Shown here: positions 1-7,386 of the stretch, piece after piece
How positions within the stretch are numbered: position 1 is the stretch's first letter
How the letters are laid out: every line of letters starts with the position of its first letter
Source: Microcaldota archaeon
Lineage (GTDB): Archaea; Micrarchaeota; Micrarchaeia; Norongarragalinales; Norongarragalinaceae
NCBI GenBank assembly: GCA_016214445.1
Contig: JACROM010000095.1
Span: 1-14,887, forward strand
Reading direction: 5' to 3'
Length of the DNA stretch: 14,887 nt
The notes under the pieces: generated by a model
The model's database searches: none
What the model saw: the letters and a program-made list of their open reading frames with translations, nothing else
Told to the model about the DNA's origin: nothing
Translations under genes and position numbers: made by a program

Positions 1-24
1 TTTGATTTTCCGGATGAAACTCAT
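1..24 (-). CDS. N-terminal fragment of a leftward gene, product unknown
   Basis: Reading leftwards from base 24, an ATG opens eight codons (MSFIRKIK) that run off the window edge. No SD sequence precedes it; instead a perfect palindrome lies directly upstream and a TTTATTAA box sits 27-34 bases before the ATG, the arrangement expected for a leaderless archaeal gene. Eight codons cannot identify a product. A gene here is inferred mainly from the promoter architecture. Confidence 0.4.
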
Positions 25-49
25 TGTAGTGTTTATAATAAACACTACA
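25..49. promoter_or_regulatory. Perfect 25-bp palindrome, probable operator
   Basis: Two 12-base arms, TGTAGTGTTTAT and its exact reverse complement, flank a single central A at base 37. The palindrome fills the space between a TATA-like box (51-58, TTTATTAA on the minus strand) and the leftward ATG at 24. A dimeric repressor bound there would block transcription start, a common archaeal arrangement. The palindrome also contains a TATA-like core itself. The regulator is not identified. Confidence 0.5.
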
Positions 50-50
50 C

Positions 51-58
51 TTAATAAA
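51..58 (-). promoter_or_regulatory. TATA-like box for the leftward gene at 24
   Basis: On the minus strand this reads TTTATTAA, 27-34 bases before the ATG at 24. The distance fits an archaeal TATA box of a leaderless transcript. This is inferred from position and composition only. Confidence 0.35.
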
Positions 59-117
59 CTTGCCGGTATTCGAAAGCACTTTTACGAGGGAAAAAGAATC
101 GCGCGGACGTAGTGTTC

Positions 118-124
118 AAAAAAA
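118..124 (-). terminator. T-run downstream of trkA, possible terminator
   Basis: On the minus strand, seven Ts lie about 80 bases past the trkA stop. Between the two, a 6-bp inverted repeat (AGGGGG at 174-179, CCCCCT at 191-196) could form a weak hairpin. Archaeal termination often relies on T-runs, so this is a plausible end for the trkH-trkA transcript, but the signal is modest. Confidence 0.3.
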
Positions 125-203
125 CCGGAAAAGTCAGGTAATTACCGGGGGAGGGGGTAAAGTCGACCAGAATAGGGGGAACCGAAGGTGCCCCCTTTGA
201 TGG

Positions 204-836
204 TCACTTGAACACCTTCCTCTTTCCAGTGCTCAAAACAACAACTTTGGCGCCTTTTCCAAGAGGGAGGCGCTTGTCCGGAAGCATGAATTTCTTGCTG
301 TCGTAAACCGCTATGACGTGCACTCCGGCGCCGGCGTAATTCTCAAGCTCATCCACAGTCATCCTGCTGTATTTTTCAGGCACATCCTCCTCGAAGAGCT
401 CGAGGTTGCTTACTCCGGGAAGAAGGAGCTGGAATATGGTCGGGTGCAGCACTTGGTTTGCGAGGTGCTGCGCGATTGTGTGCTCGCCTACGAACGCGTC
501 GAGGCCTAGCTTCTGCAGCAACGCAACATGCTCGATTGAATCCACTTTCACCACTGCTTTGCCTGCTCCTGCCTGTTTCGCGTACATTGCGGCCAGGAAA
601 TTCGCCTCTTCCTGCCCGGAAACCGCGTAAACGCAGTCATTTTGCGAGAAACGCAGGGAGTCAAGCACGTGCGGGGAAGTGAAGTCGCCGCACACTATAG
701 TGGCCCGGGTAGAAGCAGCTGTTTGCTCGCAAACGCCCTTTTCGCGGTCAACAGCCACAAGAGGCAGGCTCGTCTGGGAAAGGGCTTCCAACAAGTGCGA
801 ACCTACCCGGCCAAGCCCAAGAATAATTATGCGCAT
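204..836 (-). CDS. trkA: TrkA-type NAD-binding regulatory subunit of K+ uptake
   Basis: A 210-residue cytoplasmic protein with an N-terminal RCK/TrkA-N Rossmann domain and a TrkA-C-like domain at about 130-205. The glycine motif is visible at G7, G9 and G12, an acidic residue (D30) closes the second strand where it would bind the NAD ribose, and a GD pair follows at 50-51. These proteins bind nucleotide and gate the TrkH channel. The start at 836 is chosen because GGAGG lies 8 bases before that ATG and the Rossmann motif begins at residue 3; the 97 codons open upstream are antisense-like low-quality sequence. It lies 94 bases downstream of trkH and probably shares its mRNA, but a good TATA box in the gap suggests an extra promoter. 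Confidence 0.93.
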   Translation of the reverse strand: MRIIILGLGRVGSHLLEALSQTSLPLVAVDREKGVCEQTAASTRATIVCGDFTSPHVLDSLRFSQNDCVYAVSGQEEANFLAAMYAKQAGAGKAVVKVDSIEHVALLQKLGLDAFVGEHTIAQHLANQVLHPTIFQLLLPGVSNLELFEEDVPEKYSRMTVDELENYAGAGVHVIAVYDSKKFMLPDKRLPLGKGAKVVVLSTGKRKVFK

Positions 837-907
837 AAAACATACCTCCAAAAACCAATGGCGCAGATGCGCTGGCTGGTTAGGATGAATTGCTTTGGCG
901 CAGAAAA

Positions 908-916
908 GATATAAAC
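908..916 (-). promoter_or_regulatory. trkA: TATA-like box before trkA
   Basis: The minus strand reads GTTTATATC here, close to the archaeal TATA consensus. It lies about 72-80 bases before the trkA ATG, so a transcript starting about 25 bases downstream would have a leader of roughly 48 bases carrying the GGAGG site. It would allow trkA to be made independently of trkH. Confidence 0.4.
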
Positions 917-930
917 GTGAGTGGAAGCCC

Positions 931-2388
931 TTACAACCCGCCCTGATGGCGCGCTTGGCGGATGAGGATGAGCGCGGGCAGGATTTCAACACGGCCGATC
1001 CACATGCACAAAAACAGCACTGCTTTGCCCAAAAGCGGGAACGCGAACCAGGTTGCCGAGGAGGAGAGGCCGACGTTGCCCAACGCTGAGGCAGTAAGGA
1101 AAAAGGCATCCATGGCGGTTTGGCCAATCATCAGCAGCAGGAAAGCTGAAACCATTATAACGAACAGGTACATGAAGACGAACGCGCCGCTTTCCATCAC
1201 ATCCTCGTTGCGGAGCACTTTCTGGTTTACCCTGATTATCTGTACGGCTCCTTCTGGAAGGAAGGCGGAGCGCACACGCGCGACAATGGTGTTGAGCATG
1301 ACAAAGGTACGCCATATTTTTATGGCGCCTGAAGTGGAGCCTGAGCAGCCACCTGATATCATCAGCAAAAACAGGAGGTACTTCGGCAGGTCGCCCCATT
1401 TTTCGAGCGCGCTCAGGGAAAGGCCGGTTCCGCTTAGCGCCGAGGAAACGTGGAAGAGCGCGTCCTCAGTCGAGTCACCTGCAAATAAAACAATCAGTAC
1501 CGCGAAAAACAGGACCCCAGCTGCCATCATCTTGAATTCGGTGTTCTGGTTGATCTTGTCGAATTCGCGCTTCCAGAACGCGTAGTGAAGGGTAAATGAG
1601 GTTGCGCCCCACAGCATGAGCATAGTAATTATGAGTTTTTGGAGCGCGTTGACTGCAAGCGAATTGGTTGGTGAAAAGCCGCCGGTCGCAAGCGAGACCA
1701 TGGAGATGTTCACTGAATCGAACAGCGGCATGCCTGAAAAGTAGAGAAACGCCACCCCTGCAAGGGTGAGCCCCAAATAGATTCCCCAGATTATCTTCAC
1801 GGTCTTGGTTATGCTCAAAGAAATGGAGTCCCTACCTTCAGCGCGCAACAATTGCGACGCCACCGGGGTGCGCAGCACGAGCAGCGCGAACAAAAGGATT
1901 CCAACGCCGCCTATCCACTGGGTGAAGGAACGGAAGAATATCAGCGAACGAGGCAACGCTTCGACGTTCTGGACAAACGAAAGCCCTGTTGCGGTCCAGC
2001 CGCTCATGCTCTCAAACAGGCCGTCTTCTATCTTGTAGCCGGCGAAAAAATAAGGCAAGGCAGTAACCAAGGGCACGAGCAGCCACGCCAGAGCTGCCAG
2101 AAGGAGCGCGTCGCTCTGCGACAGCATCTCCGGGCGCGCTTCATGCTTCCGGGGGAAGAAGTTCCATGATAGGACGCGTTCCTTGAGCACCACTGCCCAG
2201 ATGTTTTTCGCGCCCTGGGTAAAAGAAGTGAGAGTGTAGCCTGCGCCCGGCAGAAGCAGGAGAAGCGCGGAGGCGAGCATTGGCCACGCTATTGGCTCGT
2301 TGAGGTAGAAGCCATAAGCGGTTGGTATGAGGAGCGAGGCTCCGGCCAGCAGGAGGATTGGCTTGAGGTAATTGTACACGGAAGGCAT
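931..2388 (-). CDS. trkH: TrkH-family K+ channel/transporter subunit
   Basis: A 485-residue polytopic membrane protein, normal length for TrkH. The four pore loops that form the K+ filter are all present, each with its conserved glycine: TATGLS (132-137), ATGGFS (234-239), SGTGLS (319-324) and GNVGLS (437-442). The glycine-rich GGCSGSTSG stretch at 346-354 is the intramembrane loop between pores 3 and 4. Partner is the TrkA protein encoded just downstream. The chosen start (ATG 2388) begins immediately before the first membrane helix. A GTG at 2484 would add 32 residues and lies 15 bases after a GAGGAGGT sequence, so a longer form cannot be excluded. Confidence 0.93.
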   Translation of the reverse strand: MPSVYNYLKPILLLAGASLLIPTAYGFYLNEPIAWPMLASALLLLLPGAGYTLTSFTQGAKNIWAVVLKERVLSWNFFPRKHEARPEMLSQSDALLLAALAWLLVPLVTALPYFFAGYKIEDGLFESMSGWTATGLSFVQNVEALPRSLIFFRSFTQWIGGVGILLFALLVLRTPVASQLLRAEGRDSISLSITKTVKIIWGIYLGLTLAGVAFLYFSGMPLFDSVNISMVSLATGGFSPTNSLAVNALQKLIITMLMLWGATSFTLHYAFWKREFDKINQNTEFKMMAAGVLFFAVLIVLFAGDSTEDALFHVSSALSGTGLSLSALEKWGDLPKYLLFLLMISGGCSGSTSGAIKIWRTFVMLNTIVARVRSAFLPEGAVQIIRVNQKVLRNEDVMESGAFVFMYLFVIMVSAFLLLMIGQTAMDAFFLTASALGNVGLSSSATWFAFPLLGKAVLFLCMWIGRVEILPALILIRQARHQGGL

Positions 2389-2499
2389 GAGATTAGAAAG
2401 AGGGGAAATGGAAATAAAAACCTCGCGCCAAAGGAAACGACGCGCAGTATAGCTCGTCTTCAAAAGAACGGTAAACACACCCACACAAAGACATACGCT

Positions 2500-2561
2500 G
2501 ACCTCCTCAAAAGAAGCAGCAAACGCACTGATATGGGGGCTGCCGCCGACCTCCTCAAAAG
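2500..2561 (-). repeat. Direct repeat containing two SD-like GAGGAGGT sites
   Basis: In the 290-base spacer between trkH and the SNF2 gene, the 14-base sequence CTTTTGAGGAGGTC (minus strand) occurs twice, at 2548-2561 and 2500-2513, 48 bases apart. The copy nearer trkH precedes an ATG at 2494 that opens a 33-codon ORF (2393-2494) and a GTG at 2484 in the trkH frame. The rest of 2389-2678 shows no convincing gene. Confidence 0.45.
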
Positions 2562-2678
2562 TGCACTCGGTAATTCGCCGACGCTTCAGACGGAGCGTGC
2601 GGCTTGGAAAGCGCTTCCTGTTCCGGCCTCTTTAGGCGGCCTTGTTTGCGTTTTTCCACGCCTGCCTTCTGGCTGTTT

Positions 2679-4877
2679 TTACGCGTCGAGTTCCAGCATT
2701 TTCTTGAGTTCTTTCCCACTCATTCTTGCTAGGATGCTTTCGCCCGATCCCACGACCGAGTCCGCCAAATCCTTTTTCCTGCGAAGGATGTCCTCGATTT
2801 TTTCCTCGATGGTTCCGCGGGTGACGAGTTTGTAGACGAAAACGTTCTTCTTCTGCCCTATCCTGTGTGCGCGGTCGGTGGCCTGGTTTTCGACTGCCGG
2901 ATTCCACCACCTGTCGAAGTGTATGACGTTGTTGGCGCTCGTGAGGTTCAGGCCGGTGCCGCCTGCCTTGAGCGAGAGGATGAGGACGCCCGGCGGCGCG
3001 CCTTCCGCTTGGAATTCGTTCACTACCGCGTCCCTTTGCTGCCTTGAAAGCTGGCCATGCAGGTAACTGACTGGCGTGTCGGACTCCTTCTTCAGACCGT
3101 CGCAGAGCATTGACGCCATTTCGGTGTATTGCGAGAAGACGAGGCATGACTCCCCTTCTGCCGCGATGGTGTCCAAAAGTTCGCGGAGCCGTTCGACTTT
3201 GCCGGAGCGCTGGCCCAGGCTGCGCGAGTCCTTCAAGTAGTTGGCGGGGTGGTTGCATATCTGCTTGAGGCGCGTGATGGTGGCGAAGACTTCCATCCTC
3301 CTGCGTTCCCCTTCCTCGGCATCGATTTTTTCCAGCGAGGAATCCACCACGGCCTGGTAGAGCGTCGCCTGTTCAGGGGTGAGCGTGCACCATTCCGTGC
3401 TCTCCGTTTTTTCGGGCAAGTCTCTTATTATTTTCTTGTCGGTTTTGAGCCGCCGCAGCACAAGTGGGCTGAGGGCGTTGCGCAGCGCCTCCATTTTTTC
3501 CTCGTCAGCCTTGGACTCTATGGGTTTCGCGAAGCGTTCCTTGAATTGCTGCCAGTGGCCGAGGAAGCCCGGATTGAGGAATTCCATGATGGACCACATG
3601 TCTGACAGCCTGTTTTCTATGGGCGTTCCCGTGAGCGCGATGCGGTATTTGGCGGGAATGTTCTTGACGCGCCTGCTTTGCTTGGCGAGCGGGTTCTTGA
3701 TGTTTTGCGCTTCGTCCAATACCACCGCCGCCCACTTGACCGAATCCAGTTCCTCTTCATCGCGCCATGCAAGCGCGTAGGAAGTGATGACGACGTCCGC
3801 CTGCCCGGCTTCCTTCCTGAAACCTTGATTGCCGCTGCGGTCGGAGCCATGGTGTATTTTCACGCGCGTTTTCGGCGAGAACCGCGCGAACTCGCGCGCC
3901 CAATTGGTTATCACCGACGTCGGGCACACGACCAGCACCGGGGTTTCCCCTTGTCCGGCGAGTTTGGTCGCGTACGCTATCACTTGCACGGTCTTGCCTA
4001 AGCCCATGTCGTCCGCCAGCAGGGCGCCGAGACCCATTCCGCCGAGGAAGTCCAGCCACCCTGCCCCGCGCTTTTGGTACGGCCGGAGTTCGCCGCAAAA
4101 GCCTTTGGGTGGTTCGAGAACGGAAAAGCACCCGCTTTCGTCTAGCAATTCGAACGCAGAGTGGAATGCCCGCTTGTCCGAAATGAACGCGGTGTCGAGT
4201 CCTTCGGCTGCAGCAGCGAAACCGAACTGCACTGCCTGCGGCAGGGACGCGATTTCGCCCGCTTTCGCCAGCGCGTTTTCCAGCTTCCTTACTTCTTCCG
4301 GGTTTATCTCGACCCACTTGCCTTTCACTGAAACAAGCGGCGCCTTGGCCGCAGCTATCGCGCGGAATTCTTCCTCCGAGATGACGGTGTCGCCTATCGC
4401 GAGCCGGTAGTCGAACGTGAAGAGCTTGGAGTCGTTGTTCCTGCCCGCCGCAAGCAGGTTGTTGTTCAGCACAAGGCCGACACGCAACTGCGAGGGGACG
4501 CCTATTTTGAGTCCCCGCGGTATTTGGACTGTGAAGCCGGCGTCTTGCAGCGCGTAAGCGTTTTCCGCAAGGAACTCGTGGGCCTGTTTGGCGTCTAAGG
4601 CCGCTGTTGCCTTGCCTGCGAAGGTGCTGACTTTTTCTGCGGCAGTCCTTTTTTGCGCGGCTATGGCCGCTTGCGCGGGCGGCAGTCGTCCGTCAAGCGG
4701 GTGGAGGAGGCTGGGGTCGCTCTTAGACTGAAGGAATTGCTGCAGCAGCCAAGCCGTTCCCGGCGGTTCCGGTGCGCTCAAGCGGAATAACAGGTGGTAG
4801 TCGCTTTCCACGTTGAACTGGAAGTGTTCGCGTATAGAGTTCCTGCCTCCCGCAAAAAGCGTCCTGTTTTCAGCCAT
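2679..4877 (-). CDS. SNF2-family DNA-dependent ATPase/helicase
   Basis: A 732-residue SWI2/SNF2 ATPase. The N-terminal 250 residues resemble the bacterial SNF2-associated domain, including an LxxAGFxVxxP-type stretch near 110-120. The motor follows: Walker A DDMGLGKT (289-296), Walker B DEAQ (388-391), motif III LTGTPIENR (415-423), and motif VI QATDRAHRIGQ (665-675). It lacks obvious extra targeting domains at the C-terminus. Such proteins translocate on double-stranded DNA and remodel protein-DNA complexes; the specific target here is unknown. The start at 4877 follows a GAGAGG site; an in-frame ATG 30 codons upstream gives an unconvincing extension. A SWIM zinc-finger gene lies 224 bases upstream on the same strand, a known pairing with this family in bacteria. 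Confidence 0.93.
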   Translation of the reverse strand: MAENRTLFAGGRNSIREHFQFNVESDYHLLFRLSAPEPPGTAWLLQQFLQSKSDPSLLHPLDGRLPPAQAAIAAQKRTAAEKVSTFAGKATAALDAKQAHEFLAENAYALQDAGFTVQIPRGLKIGVPSQLRVGLVLNNNLLAAGRNNDSKLFTFDYRLAIGDTVISEEEFRAIAAAKAPLVSVKGKWVEINPEEVRKLENALAKAGEIASLPQAVQFGFAAAAEGLDTAFISDKRAFHSAFELLDESGCFSVLEPPKGFCGELRPYQKRGAGWLDFLGGMGLGALLADDMGLGKTVQVIAYATKLAGQGETPVLVVCPTSVITNWAREFARFSPKTRVKIHHGSDRSGNQGFRKEAGQADVVITSYALAWRDEEELDSVKWAAVVLDEAQNIKNPLAKQSRRVKNIPAKYRIALTGTPIENRLSDMWSIMEFLNPGFLGHWQQFKERFAKPIESKADEEKMEALRNALSPLVLRRLKTDKKIIRDLPEKTESTEWCTLTPEQATLYQAVVDSSLEKIDAEEGERRRMEVFATITRLKQICNHPANYLKDSRSLGQRSGKVERLRELLDTIAAEGESCLVFSQYTEMASMLCDGLKKESDTPVSYLHGQLSRQQRDAVVNEFQAEGAPPGVLILSLKAGGTGLNLTSANNVIHFDRWWNPAVENQATDRAHRIGQKKNVFVYKLVTRGTIEEKIEDILRRKKDLADSVVGSGESILARMSGKELKKMLELDA

Positions 4878-5101
4878 TTCGTTTTCCTCTCTTGCCTGCG
4901 TTTGTGGCGGGCGCGGTCTGGCGAATGACCTGTTTTTTGGTGGGATTATGCGTGGAGCGCAATTCACCCAACGGCCGGCTTATTTCATCTTTTTTCTGCC
5001 GCTGCTCTTTAATACTGCGGTTCGATGCGAAACCAGTTTTATGCACTGGTCTGCATGCCCCTGCACGGTTCTGTAGGGGTCTGCTTGCGTATAATGGCCA
5101 G

Positions 5102-5797
5102 TTATTTGGTCTTTGGTTTTTTTCGCCGTGACGTAGCCTGCCTGTTCGTCTTTTTCAAGGCTGTTTGTTGTTTGCTCCCATGTTTTCTTGTTTTTTTGGG
5201 AGGCGTTGCAACGGCCTTTTTTTCGCCGCCTTTAGCTGCTACACCCATCAATGCAGCCTGCAGTTTGCCGTGCTCGATTCCCCGCAGGAGGAAGAGTATC
5301 TGCGGCGCGGCATCGATTTCGTCGGCCAAGACGTAGTAGACTGCCGCAATGTGCTTGCAGGGGTTGGCATAGTCCGGGCACGAGCAGTCCGCGTCCAATT
5401 CCCGCGGAATGAGTTTCACCCCGCAAACCTTCTCGACGTTTTCGGGCAATTCGTTGTTCAGCAGGGCGCCCAATGCCTTTGGCGAGGAACGGATTCTTTT
5501 TATGATTTTTTCCCACGCTTCTCCGCCGAACTGCTTGAATTTTATGTTGACCGAGTACGTCCCGTAGTTTCCCTCGACTTTCGCGCTTACGGCACCCGGC
5601 TTGAGCTTGATGTGGAAGGTTTTTTCGGCGCGGGCGTAAGCGCGTCCGCGCGCCATCCGCTGGTCGTCGCCTTCGGACTCGACCGCGTCAAGCCACTGTC
5701 TTCCCCACCAAGTCAGCCCGAATTTCTTGCCGTGCTTTCCAGCGACTGCCTGCGGCCTTGGCGAAGCCCTTGGGTAACCGCCGTAATACCACCACAT
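5102..5797 (-). CDS. SWIM zinc-finger protein
   Basis: A 231-residue protein with a central SWIM finger, DCSCPDYANPCKH, giving the CxCxnCxH ligand set. The N-terminus starts with the aromatic MWWYYGGYP segment followed by FGLTWWGRQWLDAVE, typical of stand-alone SWIM proteins that sit beside SNF2 helicases. The last 45 residues are a lysine-rich, probably disordered tail that could bind nucleic acid. Start: ATG 5797 puts the family-typical MWW at the N-terminus; a GTG three codons upstream is possible. It precedes the SNF2 gene on the same strand and is probably its partner, perhaps recruiting it to DNA or protein. That partnership is inferred from gene order. Confidence 0.88.
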   Translation of the reverse strand: MWWYYGGYPRASPRPQAVAGKHGKKFGLTWWGRQWLDAVESEGDDQRMARGRAYARAEKTFHIKLKPGAVSAKVEGNYGTYSVNIKFKQFGGEAWEKIIKRIRSSPKALGALLNNELPENVEKVCGVKLIPRELDADCSCPDYANPCKHIAAVYYVLADEIDAAPQILFLLRGIEHGKLQAALMGVAAKGGEKKAVATPPKKTRKHGSKQQTALKKTNRQATSRRKKPKTK

Positions 5798-6016
5798 ACG
5801 AATCACTCTCTTTCATGGCGTATCCTTTTTTTGGTATTTGTTTAGATGTCATGTAGAAAAGCCGCCTCATAAATGTATGTGAGGTGGTTTGAAGTGGAAA
5901 TGAAATACGCGGGCTTAGTCCGTTTTGCCGAAAAATATTTTTTGAGGAGACAAAACCCTAAAAAACCTAATTATTCAAACCTCTCTAAAAAAGGTTGTTA
6001 CTAAAGGATTGTTGTC

Positions 6017-6583
6017 ATGATTGAAAAAAGAAAGCTGGGCCTATACACATATACTCCTAGCGACAAGTTAAGGAAACTGCTGAAGAACACGCCAGGCGCA
6101 ACGGCAAATTTGGAACACTTGTACGAGCCAACAGAAGAGCTGCATAACGAAGATACTAGACGCGCGTTTCAAAAGGCACATGAACAAGGAATTGATTTCG
6201 GAGGCAGGATTTGGAGATATTTACTCCGTTTGACTAGAGACGACCGCAACGAGGAACAAAAAGTAGAAGGATACCCTGAAGACGCAGAAAGAAAATTCGC
6301 GCTCGCGTTCCTTCAACACGCATATGAGGCAGTCCCTAAAAGAAATAAGGAAAAAATTTTCGGCGGCCTAAGCGGAGGCGGAGGAACAGGAATAAACCAG
6401 TTTTTTACTTTCGCGCCGTACGTACACCACAACATTGCAGGCAAAGCGGGAGAAAGGGAATCAATACGTGTTTTGTTAAAATGGCTGGAAGACTCTATAA
6501 AACCTGACGCGAGAAGCGGAAAAGAACTCGCAGACAGCCTAATAGCTGATTGCAAAAATAATCGTACTTTGGCTGCCTCGTAA
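6017..6583 (+). CDS. Hypothetical 188-residue protein
   Basis: I do not recognise this protein. It is soluble, rich in charged residues, with a glycine-rich loop (GGLSGGGGTG) at about 117-126 followed by an aromatic stretch (NQFFTFAPYVHH) and no membrane helix or signal peptide. The start follows TAAAGGATTGTTGTC, a weak SD at best. Upstream (5930-5980) is AT-rich with TATA-like tracts. The gene lies between the SWIM/SNF2 pair and a run of tiny ORFs, in what looks like an accessory segment. The codon use and continuous open frame support it being real. Confidence 0.7.
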   Translation: MIEKRKLGLYTYTPSDKLRKLLKNTPGATANLEHLYEPTEELHNEDTRRAFQKAHEQGIDFGGRIWRYLLRLTRDDRNEEQKVEGYPEDAERKFALAFLQHAYEAVPKRNKEKIFGGLSGGGGTGINQFFTFAPYVHHNIAGKAGERESIRVLLKWLEDSIKPDARSGKELADSLIADCKNNRTLAAS

Positions 6584-6658
6584 AAGGAGCCTTAAAAAGT
6601 ACAGATATTTTCGTTATTCGCTATAAGAAGCATTGCTTTTGTAGACTACGAGGGCCCG

Positions 6659-6793
6659 ATGGAATTAAAACTCGAAAAAGGGATAAACGACCCCGGAAAG
6701 AAAGGCTTTCCGACACATAAATTCGCCGCCGCGCTTTCAGAAGAACTAGCGCCCTTTTTGATTGCAGCATACGGGAAAAGTAAAAAAAAGTGA
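6659..6793 (+). CDS. Small ORF, 44 residues, unknown
   Basis: An ATG preceded by GAGGG (4 bases away) opens 44 codons ending in a lysine-rich tail (GKSKKK). The middle is a predicted amphipathic helix (FAAALSEELAPFLIAAYG). The reading frame is open for about 20 codons upstream of the ATG without another ATG, so the protein may be the end of a longer, decayed gene. Its TGA overlaps the GTG of the next small ORF (GTGA), a hallmark of translational coupling. No family recognised. Confidence 0.45.
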   Translation: MELKLEKGINDPGKKGFPTHKFAAALSEELAPFLIAAYGKSKKK

Positions 6794-6912
6794 AGGCCAA
6801 ACAGGCGAGCACGGGCCGTCGCACTTCAAAGGCCGTCAGCCCATGCGGCAAGGACGAACGCGGGAAGGGGCCGTACAATGCCGCAAACGTGTTCGGTCAC
6901 TTTCTCGGCTAG
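6790..6912 (+). CDS. Small basic ORF, 40 residues, unknown
   Basis: Begins with a GTG that overlaps the stop of the 44-residue ORF by four bases and runs to TAG at 6910-6912. The product is basic (many K/R in the first 26 residues), then PYNAANVFGHFLG. No SD is visible, consistent with coupling to the upstream ORF rather than independent initiation. Function unknown. It could be noncoding, but the amino-acid make-up in this frame is more protein-like than in the alternatives. Confidence 0.35.
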   Translation: MKAKQASTGRRTSKAVSPCGKDERGKGPYNAANVFGHFLG

Positions 6913-6970
6913 TTATACTCGTGGGGATATACTCGTAATTCAACTGCTTATAGCGGAACGCAAAAGTAAC

Positions 6971-7053
6971 GCAAACCAGCAAACGGTTTGCAGCACAACG
7001 CAAAATCCGCGGGGGATTTTGCGATGCCCACAAACCGCTTTAAGCGGTTTGTG
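6971..7053. repeat. Cluster of three perfect inverted repeats
   Basis: Within 83 bases there are three exact hairpins: GCAAACC 6971-6977 with 6985-6991; CGCAAAATCC 6999-7008 with 7014-7023 (5-base loop); and CACAAACCGCTT 7029-7040 with 7042-7053 (1-base centre). A further pair, CAGCACA (6991-6997) and TGTGCTG (7050-7056), could close hairpins 2 and 3 into one folded domain in competition with hairpin 3. The segment between 6913 and 7088 holds no convincing gene. It could be a structured RNA, a replication or recombination site, or a strong transcription stop between converging genes. Confidence 0.6.
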
Positions 7054-7088
7054 CTGTACTGCAAGCTGAACTGTTCAAACGTAAAGAC

Positions 7089-7262
7089 CTAGAAACGCAC
7101 CTGGCCGGTAAACGCGGGCTCCAGCGTGGCAGAGGGCCTAGCTAGCGCAACCATGAACAGGAAGGCCAAAAGCAGTTCAAGCCTAGGGGACAAGAGCATG
7201 GCTACAACGAAGACTGCGGCCAAAACCGCAAACCAAGGCATTTCCGCCCTTGCCTCTCCCAT
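7089..7262 (-). CDS. Small two-helix membrane protein, 57 residues
   Basis: After a short acidic/basic head (MGEARAEM) comes one hydrophobic helix (about 9-26), a short charged turn (SPRLE), and a second helix (about 30-44), then a polar tail. No family is recognised. The ATG at 7262 has GGGGAG 11 bases upstream and a CTATAAGTT box 19-27 bases upstream; a GTG three codons earlier is the alternative start. It converges on the hairpin cluster and is divergent from the AbrB-PhoU gene. Confidence 0.5.
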   Translation of the reverse strand: MGEARAEMPWFAVLAAVFVVAMLLSPRLELLLAFLFMVALARPSATLEPAFTGQVRF

Positions 7263-7332
7263 ATCCTTCACTGCTCCCCAACTTATAGCAAGTGACGCAA
7301 AACATTATACGAACGGGGCGTCACTCGTTATC

Positions 7333-7374
7333 TAGTTAGCGACGACGATTGTACAACCATTGTGTCGCTAACTA
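7333..7374. promoter_or_regulatory. 11-bp inverted repeat upstream of the AbrB-PhoU gene
   Basis: TAGTTAGCGAC (7333-7343) and its exact reverse complement (7364-7374) flank a 20-base spacer containing the palindrome TTGTACAA. A third TAGTTAG half-site occurs at 7397-7403, overlapping the end of the TATA-like tract. The location between divergent genes suggests a protein-binding site, possibly autoregulation by the AbrB-type regulator; a hairpin in an RNA is the alternative. Confidence 0.5.
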
Positions 7375-7386
7375 TCAAACAAACGC

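Noticed and set aside
837..1127. 97-codon N-terminal extension of TrkA
   Set aside because: It overlaps trkH coding sequence, lacks family similarity and leaves the clear GGAGG-ATG at 836 unused.
2632..3258. Leftward 208-codon frame inside the SNF2 gene
   Set aside because: Arg/Gly/Pro-rich shifted reading of the helicase motor; the SNF2 frame carries conserved motifs here.
5165..5845. Rightward 226-codon frame opposite the SWIM gene
   Set aside because: The SWIM frame has a clear zinc-binding motif and N-terminal signature; the antisense frame has none.
6971..7053. CRISPR array
   Set aside because: The repeats are inverted and different from one another; there are no regularly spaced direct repeats or spacers.
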